From positions 1-17,754 of the forward strand of contig PFNU01000019.1 in assembly GCA_002792135.1 (NCBI GenBank): a stretch of 17,754 nucleotides of DNA. The letters run 5' to 3'. The stretch's first letter is position 1; each line of letters begins with the position of its first letter. Source of the DNA: a bacterium (Candidatus Torokbacteria) CG_4_10_14_0_2_um_filter_35_8. Lineage in GTDB: Bacteria; Patescibacteriota; GCA-2792135. The notes under the pieces were generated by a model. It was not told where the DNA came from and searched no databases. It saw only the letters and a list, made by a program, of their open reading frames with translations. The translations under genes and the position numbers were made by a program. Below, piece after piece: positions 6,635 through 11,816 of the stretch.

Positions 6635-7204
6635 ATTCGCAGATTCAGAATAAACAATCAAATACGATTACCTCGCATAAGACTAATTGACGAAAAAGGT
6701 AAACAGATTGGTATTCTTTCTTCGAAAGAAGCTTTGAGTTTGGCTTACGAAAAAGAATTGGATCTTGTGGAACTTTCAGAAGAGAAAGATGTTTCTGTCT
6801 GCAAGCTTATGGATTTTAAGAAGTTTTTATATAAAAAGAGGAAGCAGGAAAGAAGACAAAAGGCTCATCAAAAACAGGGAGAGTTAAAAGGAATAAGACT
6901 CAGTATTAGGATTGGCGAGAATGATTTGAAAGTAAAAGCAAGAAAAGCAGAAAAATTCTTAAAGGAAAATTATAAAGTAAAAGTAGAGTTAATACTCAAA
7001 GGAAGAGAACATCTGCATGTCGATCTTGGATTTAAACTTATTAGTGATTTTATTAGTCTACTTTCTAACGTAGAAGTTGATCAAGAACCTCAAAAGAAAG
7101 GTAATAGTATTATTGCTATTGTAAAATCATCATCCCCCATCCGCCGTAGGCGGACTACGGATAACAAGCCATCCTTTGTTCAAGCTACGAATAAGAAGCT
7201 GTAG
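6635..7204 (+). CDS. infC: translation initiation factor IF-3 (AUU start)
   Basis: IF-3 binds the 30S subunit, prevents premature subunit joining and checks the start codon and initiator tRNA. From ATT 6635 the protein would read MRRFRINNQIRLPRIRLIDE, matching the standard IF-3 N-terminus that a TTG start at 6734 would lack. No ATG, GTG or TTG lies in frame in this N-terminal block. AUU is the known autoregulatory start of infC in E. coli, so feedback control by IF-3 is the natural inference. Later blocks are normal: KQIGILSSKEALSLAYEKEL, CKLMDFKKFLYKKRK (linker helix), KGIRLSIRIGENDL, KGREHLHVDLGFKL, and a C-terminal NSIIAIV strand. The normal fold ends near residue 163. The last 25 or so residues (SSSPIRRRRTTDNK...) are extra and are encoded by a REP-like palindrome. 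There is no Shine-Dalgarno; instead ACCTCCTTAA (6621-6630), like the 16S 3' end, precedes the start. Confidence 0.93.
   Translation: MRRFRINNQIRLPRIRLIDEKGKQIGILSSKEALSLAYEKELDLVELSEEKDVSVCKLMDFKKFLYKKRKQERRQKAHQKQGELKGIRLSIRIGENDLKVKARKAEKFLKENYKVKVELILKGREHLHVDLGFKLISDFISLLSNVEVDQEPQKKGNSIIAIVKSSSPIRRRRTTDNKPSFVQATNKKL
7140..7160 (+). repeat. REP-like palindrome inside the infC 3' end
   Basis: TCCGCC-GTA-GGCGGA (7140-7154) overlaps an alternative hairpin CCGTAG-GCGGA-CTACGG (7144-7160). It is read in frame as PIRRRRTTD of IF-3. Confidence 0.75.
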
Positions 7205-7656
7205 AGAACTTGATTAGTATACTCGTCTGAGATAGTCTGGCCTAAGTACCGCATTCTCTGGAATTTCCAGTGTTATATTAGGTACTAGTGTCGTGTTATC
7301 TTAGTTTTAATGTAATTAATACAATCGTCTTGTCTTATTTATCTAATTTGGATAACATCAAAATTTGCGTAAAACGGTACTAGCAAGCCTTTGTCTTTAT
7401 CTGATGACGCTAAATTCAGAACCCACACTGGAAGATTCAGTAAACGATGTACTAGGATGAAGAAAATCGAATTAAAACAAAGGAGTTTATCCTATGCTTG
7501 CTGTGGCGAGCTGCGAACAACAAGTCATTTTTCTCTAAAGTCCTGGGCAACAAGTACTTGTACCTCAAAGCTTGTCCGCAGCAGAAAATAATTCTAAATA
7601 ACTAAAATAAAGCTTCAAAATATTACTACTTTTTTATCATTAAAAAACGAAGAGGT
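7205..7656 (+). ncRNA. infC-rpmI intergenic region with structured RNA candidates, unidentified
   Basis: About 450 bases with no convincing gene, in a place where infC and rpmI are normally close. Two strong structures are visible. One is a nested hairpin, CTGAGATA/TATCTTAG (7227-7234, 7297-7304), AGTACC/GGTACT (7245-7250, 7281-7286) and CTGGA/TCCAG (7258-7262, 7266-7270). The other is a closing stem GCTGCG-A-ACAA with TTGT-C-CGCAGC (7510-7520, 7572-7582). The heptamer GTACTAG occurs three times (7282, 7377, 7449). A possible promoter TTGTCT-N17-TAACAT (7330-7358) would start an RNA near 7365. It may be the rpmI leader, a separate small RNA, or both. I do not see RNase P RNA, SRP RNA or tRNA signatures. 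Confidence 0.4.
7330..7358 (+). promoter_or_regulatory. possible promoter upstream of rpmI or a small RNA
   Basis: -35 TTGTCT (7330-7335), a 17-base spacer, -10 TAACAT (7353-7358). Matches are moderate, but the spacing is ideal. Confidence 0.35.
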
Positions 7657-7854
7657 ATGCCTAAGATAAGAACGAGAAAAACTGTAAAAAAAAGATTTGC
7701 CTTCACAAAAAGGGGTAAGGTTTTACGTAGGAAAGCTATGCAAGATCACTTTAACGCCAAAGATAGTGGGAATAAAGTACGAACCAAGAGGCAAGATGTA
7801 TTAGTAGAAAATAAAATTAAGAAGAATATAAAGAAGCTTGTTCCTTATAGATAA
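7657..7854 (+). CDS. rpmI: 50S ribosomal protein L35 (bL35)
   Basis: The 65-residue protein begins MPKIRTRKTVKKRFAFTKRG and continues KVLRRKAMQDHFNAKDSGNK, the standard L35 layout, with about a third basic residues and normal length. It is a small component of the large subunit. GAAGAGG lies immediately before the ATG as a close-set Shine-Dalgarno. It follows infC, as in the conserved infC-rpmI-rplT cluster, but an intrinsic terminator comes 15 bases after the stop and rplT (bL20) is not found downstream. Expression is likely from infC read-through or from a promoter in the long region upstream. Confidence 0.95.
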   Translation: MPKIRTRKTVKKRFAFTKRGKVLRRKAMQDHFNAKDSGNKVRTKRQDVLVENKIKKNIKKLVPYR

Positions 7855-7869
7855 TTTTACGACTTTCTA

Positions 7870-7902
7870 AAGGCGGCACGGCGTCGTGCCGCCTTCTTTT
7901 TT
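7870..7902 (+). terminator. intrinsic terminator after rpmI
   Basis: AAGGCGGCACG (7870-7880), loop GCGT, CGTGCCGCCTT (7885-7895): an 11-bp perfect GC-rich stem followed by CTTTTTT. It is the strongest terminator in the window. Confidence 0.93.
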
Positions 7903-7952
7903 GTTTCTGTAGAGAAAGTAATGTAACGCAGTGCGGCTTTTACTAAGAACAT

Positions 7953-7982
7953 TTGTCAAAAACCTCAATTTAAAGTTATAAT
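7953..7982 (+). promoter_or_regulatory. sigma70-type promoter for the argS leader
   Basis: -35 TTGTCA (7953-7958), an 18-base spacer and a perfect -10 TATAAT (7977-7982). Transcription would start near 7989, giving a leader of about 205 bases before argS. Confidence 0.8.
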
Positions 7983-7988
7983 GGGATT

Positions 7989-8195
7989 AGTCTCTAGCAT
8001 TATCTTCAATTCTACCACAGGATGGGACAAAGTACCCTCTGACTAGCTCGGACGTTCTTAAGAAAGAAGGTATTGTATCAACTATTTCTAAGCTCTCACA
8101 AGGAAACGCAATACGTTCCAAGCCAGTCGGGGGACTGGAGCCGTATTGCGGTTCCAGACATGTAGTTGCGTGTCTGGCCTTACCCGTAAATTACT
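7989..8195 (+). promoter_or_regulatory. long structured 5' leader of argS (or separate small RNA), unidentified
   Basis: No gene is seen between the promoter and argS, but stable stems are. GGGAC-AAA-GT(A)CCC lies at about 8024-8037. A two-part hairpin has outer stem CGCAATACG/CGTATTGCG (8107-8115, 8142-8150) and inner stem CCAGTC-GGGG-GACTGG (8123-8138). A third is CCAGACA/TGTCTGG (8154-8160, 8171-8177) with a 10-base loop. The G-rich loop (8129-8133) could pair with ACCC at 8182-8185 near the start of argS. There is no T-box sequence (AGGGTGG...), no Shine-Dalgarno before ATG 8196 and no T-run, so the class is unknown. Confidence 0.45.
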
Positions 8196-9845
8196 ATGAT
8201 TAAGACTCTTATCAAAAAAACTATCAAAGGTAGTATTAAGAAGTTACAGAAAGAAGAAAAACTTCCAGTTTTTGATTTGCCAGAGTTTAAAGTAGAGCAT
8301 CCGAAAGAGGAAAAATTTGGAGATTATTCTTGTAATATAAGTTTAATTTTGGGGAATATTTTAAAGAAAAGTCCTCAAGAAATTGGAGAGCAGATCGTAG
8401 AAGATTTAAAAGAAAGCAAGGAAAGAAAAGTTAAGCTTTTTAGAAAAGTTGGGGTAGTAAAACCAGGATTTATTAACTTTTATTTAAGTGACGAATTTTT
8501 GCAGAGTGAAGCTGAAAAACTTGCCACAACCCAAAACGACCTTTGGGAATTTAATATAGGAAAAGGTAAAAAAGCTCAAGTGGAGTTTGTTTCAGCAAAT
8601 CCTACAGGGCCTCTTCATTTAGGACATGGAAGGCAAGCGGCAATTGGCGATAGCCTTGCAAGAGTACTTGCACTTTCTGGTTACAAAGTTACCAAAGAAT
8701 ATTATTTTAATGATGAGGGTCAGCAAATGAGAAATTTGACAGAGTCAGTTTATGCTCGGTATAGACAACTTCTAGGTGATAAAGACTTCCCTTTGCCAGA
8801 AAGAGGTTATGAAGGAGAATATATTAGAGATATTGCTAAGAAAATTGTAGAAAAAGAGGGTGATAAGTTTCAGAAAAAAATTGATAAAGAACATTTTAAA
8901 AAATATGCAGAAGAATGTTTGTTTGCTCTTATCAAAAAGACCTTGAAGAATATGGGAGTGATTCATGATATATTTTACAACGAAAGCGATCTTTATAAAG
9001 AAGGCAAGGTTGATGCTTTAGTGAAAACGTTAAAAGAAAAGTGTTTAGCTTATAATAAAGATGGTGCTCTCTGGCTTAAGCTTTCTAAAATGGGAAGAAA
9101 AGATGATAAAGTAATTGTCAAAGCATCTTCTGATCCTACTTATAGGCTTCCTGATATTGCTTACCATATTGAGAAAATAAAAAGAGGATTTGATCTTATA
9201 ATTGACATTTTTGGATCTGATCATGCAGAAGAATATCCTGATGTTTTAGCAGTATTAAAAGCGCTGGGTTATGATGAAAGTAAAGTAAAAGTCATTATCC
9301 ACCAGTTTGTAACTTTAAAGGGCGGTAAGAAGATGTCTAAGAGAAAAGGTACTTTTGTAACCTTAGATCAAATTATCGATGAAGTAGGCGGAGACGTAAC
9401 GAGATTTCTCTTCTTGGAGAAAGCATCAGGGACCCATATAGAGCTTGACCTTAATTTAGCAAAAGATAAATCTGAAAAGAATCCAGTTTATTATATTCAA
9501 TATGCTCATGCTAGAATTTGCAGTATTTTAAGAAAAACAGAGGATTGTAGTTTGGATACTTTCGATGAAAAATTATTAAAACATAAGAGTGAGTTAGTAC
9601 TAGTTAAAAAAATCTTAGAATTTCCAGAAATTATTTATGATATTAATAAAGATTTTGGGATACATAGACTTTGCTACTATGCCTATAGTCTTGCAACATG
9701 CTTTTCAGGATTTTATAGAGATTGTAAAGTGATTTCAGGAGGTAAAGATTTGACGCAAGCGCGTCTTAGTCTTATAATACTAACGAAGAAGGTGCTTGCC
9801 CTATCTCTTAAACTTTTAGGAATTAATGCGCCTGAGAAGATGTGA
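8196..9845 (+). CDS. argS: arginine--tRNA ligase (ArgRS)
   Basis: A class I aminoacyl-tRNA synthetase that charges tRNA-Arg. At 549 residues it is of normal length for the family. The N-terminal Add-1 domain (about 1-110) has the EEKFGDYSCNISL block. The catalytic domain carries VEFVSANPTGPLHLGHGR, with HLGH as the HIGH motif at residues 141-144, then YYFNDEGQQM and FDLIIDIFGSDHAEEYPDV, and the KMSKS loop as KMSKRKGTFVTL at 379-383. Many ArgRS lack a canonical KMSKS, so this one is of the canonical subset. The C-terminal DALR helical domain has NPVYYIQYAHARICSILRK and ends near ALSLKLLGIN. It has a strong promoter and a long structured leader, and its stop overlaps the start of the next gene, so the two are transcribed together. 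Confidence 0.97.
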   Translation: MIKTLIKKTIKGSIKKLQKEEKLPVFDLPEFKVEHPKEEKFGDYSCNISLILGNILKKSPQEIGEQIVEDLKESKERKVKLFRKVGVVKPGFINFYLSDEFLQSEAEKLATTQNDLWEFNIGKGKKAQVEFVSANPTGPLHLGHGRQAAIGDSLARVLALSGYKVTKEYYFNDEGQQMRNLTESVYARYRQLLGDKDFPLPERGYEGEYIRDIAKKIVEKEGDKFQKKIDKEHFKKYAEECLFALIKKTLKNMGVIHDIFYNESDLYKEGKVDALVKTLKEKCLAYNKDGALWLKLSKMGRKDDKVIVKASSDPTYRLPDIAYHIEKIKRGFDLIIDIFGSDHAEEYPDVLAVLKALGYDESKVKVIIHQFVTLKGGKKMSKRKGTFVTLDQIIDEVGGDVTRFLFLEKASGTHIELDLNLAKDKSEKNPVYYIQYAHARICSILRKTEDCSLDTFDEKLLKHKSELVLVKKILEFPEIIYDINKDFGIHRLCYYAYSLATCFSGFYRDCKVISGGKDLTQARLSLIILTKKVLALSLKLLGINAPEKM

Positions 9846-11086
9846 GATGTTCTTATCTTCTAATTGTAAAACTCGTGCGCATAGGCATAGATTGTAGAAC
9901 AATCTCAAATTTAGATCCTGAGCAGGAAGGAGTAGGTAGGTACACTTATGAGCTTATAAAAAACCTTCTTAAGTTTGATAAAAAAGATAAGTATATTCTG
10001 TTTTTTGATAGAAAACTAAAGGATAATCTGAAAAATGAATTCCAGAAGGATAATGTAGAAGCAAGAGAAATCCCTTTTTATAAATACGATAAGTTTGTTC
10101 CTGGAATTTACTCCCGTCTTTTAATAAGTGCTGTTATTAATAAAGCAAAGGTAGATGTGATGCACTTTCCTTTGAGTGCCAATTTTCCTATTACTTATAA
10201 AAAGCTATCTATTGTTACGGTTCATGATCTTGCTATTTTTAAGAATCCCCAATGGTTTTCTAAAAGACAGACTTTGAGTGTAAAAGTTTCTACTCCTAAG
10301 GCCTTAAAACTTTCCCAGAGAGTTATTGTTTTTTCTGATAGCGTTAAGGAGGAAATTAAGAATATTTTCAAAACTCCCGAGGAGAAAATTGAAGTGATTC
10401 CTAAAGGTTTTGAATATATTCCTTTTAGTTTTTCAAGGTCTGAAAAGGAAGCTACTCTTGCCAAATTGGAAATTAGGAAACCTTATATTCTTTTCTTTGG
10501 CACTATAGATTTTAGGAAAAATATTGAAAAGCTGTTAGAAGCTTTTAATTTTATTCTGAAAGATAAAAGGCTAAAAAATTATAAACTTGTGATTTCTGGA
10601 AGACCTGGTAGAAATTATAAGTTACTCCTGTCACAAATTAAGAAATTAGAGATTCCTGATAAAGTGAAATTTACGGGCAGAGTTTCTAATAAAGAAAAAG
10701 AAGTTTTATATGAGGAGGCAGAAGTATTTGCCTGCCCTTCTTTGTATGAGGGTTTTTGCATGCCAATAATAGAGGCTTTGGCAAGTAGTACTCCAATAGT
10801 CGTATCTAAAATTCGTCCTATTACAGATCTTGTAGGAGAAGACAGTGCTATTTTAGTAAACCCTGAAGATGAAAATGATATTGCGCAAGGAATAAAAATG
10901 CTTTTACTTGACAAGGATTTGCAAAAAAGACTTGCGTGCCATGGTAAAAAGAAAGTAAAAAGATTTAATTGGGATGAGAGTGCAAGAAGAACTTTGAGGC
11001 TTTATAAGAAGGCTGCGAGAGAAAGAGCAAAGAAAGAAAGGGAAAAGAGAAAGAAAATGAAAAGAAGAAGGAAGAGGAAAAAATGA
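9842..11086 (+). CDS. family 4 glycosyltransferase (GT-B) with polybasic C-terminal tail
   Basis: A GT-B enzyme of the GT4 (RfaB/mannosyltransferase-like) family. The N-terminal Rossmann domain has GIDCRTI, a glycine-rich GVGRYTYELI loop, DVMHFPLS and VTVHDLAIF. The C-terminal nucleotide-sugar domain has ILFFGTIDFRKNIEKLLEAF, KFTGRVSNKEK and YEGFCMPIIEALASSTPIVV, which holds the E-x7-E motif, followed by LVNPEDENDIAQGI. GTG 9842 overlaps the argS TGA by four bases (GTGA), a typical coupling. GTG 9875 would give the more family-like start MRIGIDCRTI and may be the true one. The last 26 residues or so (from 11006) are almost all Lys/Arg (KKEREKRKKMKRRRKRKK), beyond the usual fold. They could bind membrane lipids or nucleic acid, or could be a low-complexity expansion. 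The sugar and acceptor are unknown. Confidence 0.88.
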   Translation: MRCSYLLIVKLVRIGIDCRTISNLDPEQEGVGRYTYELIKNLLKFDKKDKYILFFDRKLKDNLKNEFQKDNVEAREIPFYKYDKFVPGIYSRLLISAVINKAKVDVMHFPLSANFPITYKKLSIVTVHDLAIFKNPQWFSKRQTLSVKVSTPKALKLSQRVIVFSDSVKEEIKNIFKTPEEKIEVIPKGFEYIPFSFSRSEKEATLAKLEIRKPYILFFGTIDFRKNIEKLLEAFNFILKDKRLKNYKLVISGRPGRNYKLLLSQIKKLEIPDKVKFTGRVSNKEKEVLYEEAEVFACPSLYEGFCMPIIEALASSTPIVVSKIRPITDLVGEDSAILVNPEDENDIAQGIKMLLLDKDLQKRLACHGKKKVKRFNWDESARRTLRLYKKAARERAKKEREKRKKMKRRRKRKK

Positions 11087-11221
11087 TTTATTAAACCCTA
11101 GTAATTTTGATACTTTAGAAATCAGGGCGTATCTTAATTTACCTGTCCTGTTTTTTATTATTTGATTTATTAGGTGAAATTTAGTATTTTTGAGAGTAGG
11201 TAATTGTATTTATTTTAATAA

Positions 11222-11785
11222 ATGGAGGGGTTTTTAACACCGAAATTTAAAAATAAATATCGTATTCCTTTAACAAGGCTTCCAAATTGGGATTATTCAT
11301 GGCCTGGATGGTATTTTGTTACGATTTGTACAGAAGAAAGAGAATGTTTCTTCAGAGATGTTATTAATGGAAAAATGAAATTATCAGAAATAGGAGAAAT
11401 TGTTAAAGAAGAATGGTTAAAAACACCAAAGATTCGTAAAAATGTGAAATTGGATGAATGGATAATTATGCCGAATCATTTACATGGAGTAATTATTATT
11501 AACAATCCAACCGCCGTAGAGACGCCCCGGCGGGGCGTCTCTACGGACGTTCGTATTAACAAAAAATGGAAACCAAATTCATTGGGTTCGATTATTAACC
11601 AAATTAAATCCATTTGCACCAGGCGTATTCGTCTAACAATATATAGAGAATTCGCCTGGCAATCTCGATTTTACGATCATATCGTAAGAGATGAAAAAGA
11701 CCTTAATAGGATACGAAAATACATTATAGAAAATCCTTGTAATTGGGAGAAAGACAGAAATAATTTTGAAAATTTGTACATGTAA
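11222..11785 (+). CDS. REP-associated tyrosine transposase (RAYT, Y1/HUH family)
   Basis: A 187-residue HUH single-strand endonuclease of the IS200-like RAYT group. Typical blocks are RIPLTRLPNWDYSWPGWYFVT, GKMKLSEIGEIVKEEW, and WIIMPNHLHGVIIINNP with the HUH metal pair H86/H88. The C-terminal SRFYDHIVRDEKDLNRIRKY is followed by IIENPCNW. Candidate catalytic tyrosines are Y151 and Y167. RAYTs are usually single-copy, not flanked by IS ends, and cut or move the short REP palindromes around them. Several TCCGCC-type palindromes lie in this window, consistent with that. Residues 97-108 (TAVETPRRGVST) are encoded by a perfect 15-bp hairpin and make a loop absent from the core fold. The ATG 11222 has no Shine-Dalgarno. 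The gene lies between GT4 and ileS on the same strand without obvious terminal repeats. Confidence 0.9.
   Translation: MEGFLTPKFKNKYRIPLTRLPNWDYSWPGWYFVTICTEERECFFRDVINGKMKLSEIGEIVKEEWLKTPKIRKNVKLDEWIIMPNHLHGVIIINNPTAVETPRRGVSTDVRINKKWKPNSLGSIINQIKSICTRRIRLTIYREFAWQSRFYDHIVRDEKDLNRIRKYIIENPCNWEKDRNNFENLYM
11514..11546 (+). repeat. perfect 15-bp hairpin inside the RAYT gene
   Basis: CCGTAGAGACGCCCC (11514-11528), loop GGC, then its exact complement (11532-11546). It is translated in frame. GTAGAGACG...CGTCTCTAC palindromes are known as dispersed hairpins in other bacterial genomes (from memory). Confidence 0.85.
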
Positions 11786-11816
11786 TTAATTTTTTTAAAT
11801 TTGAAACAAACCCGAT

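Noticed and set aside
7391..7591. A 66-codon plus-strand reading frame in the infC-rpmI spacer, and a 14-codon frame after AAAGGAG near 7494
   Set aside because: The composition is unlike the neighbouring genes (high Ser, Thr, Cys), there is no recognisable domain, and the region folds into stems. The short frame is interesting as a leader peptide but has no support beyond the AAAGGAG.
7205..7656. RNase P RNA, 6S RNA, SRP RNA or a broken rplT in this spacer
   Set aside because: I looked for the RNase P GAGGAAAGTCC block and its 3' partner, the SRP GGAAG/AGCA loop, and L20 peptides such as RVKRG in all frames. None is present.
7989..8195. T-box riboswitch in front of argS, and a 21-codon frame from ATG 7981
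   Set aside because: The T-box sequence is absent. The ATG at 7981 lies inside the -10 element and upstream of the expected transcript start.
11087..11221. Terminator or transposon end between GT4 and RAYT
   Set aside because: Only a weak CAGG...CCTG pairing before a T-run (near 11125-11157) is visible, and no paired terminal repeat is found around the RAYT gene.
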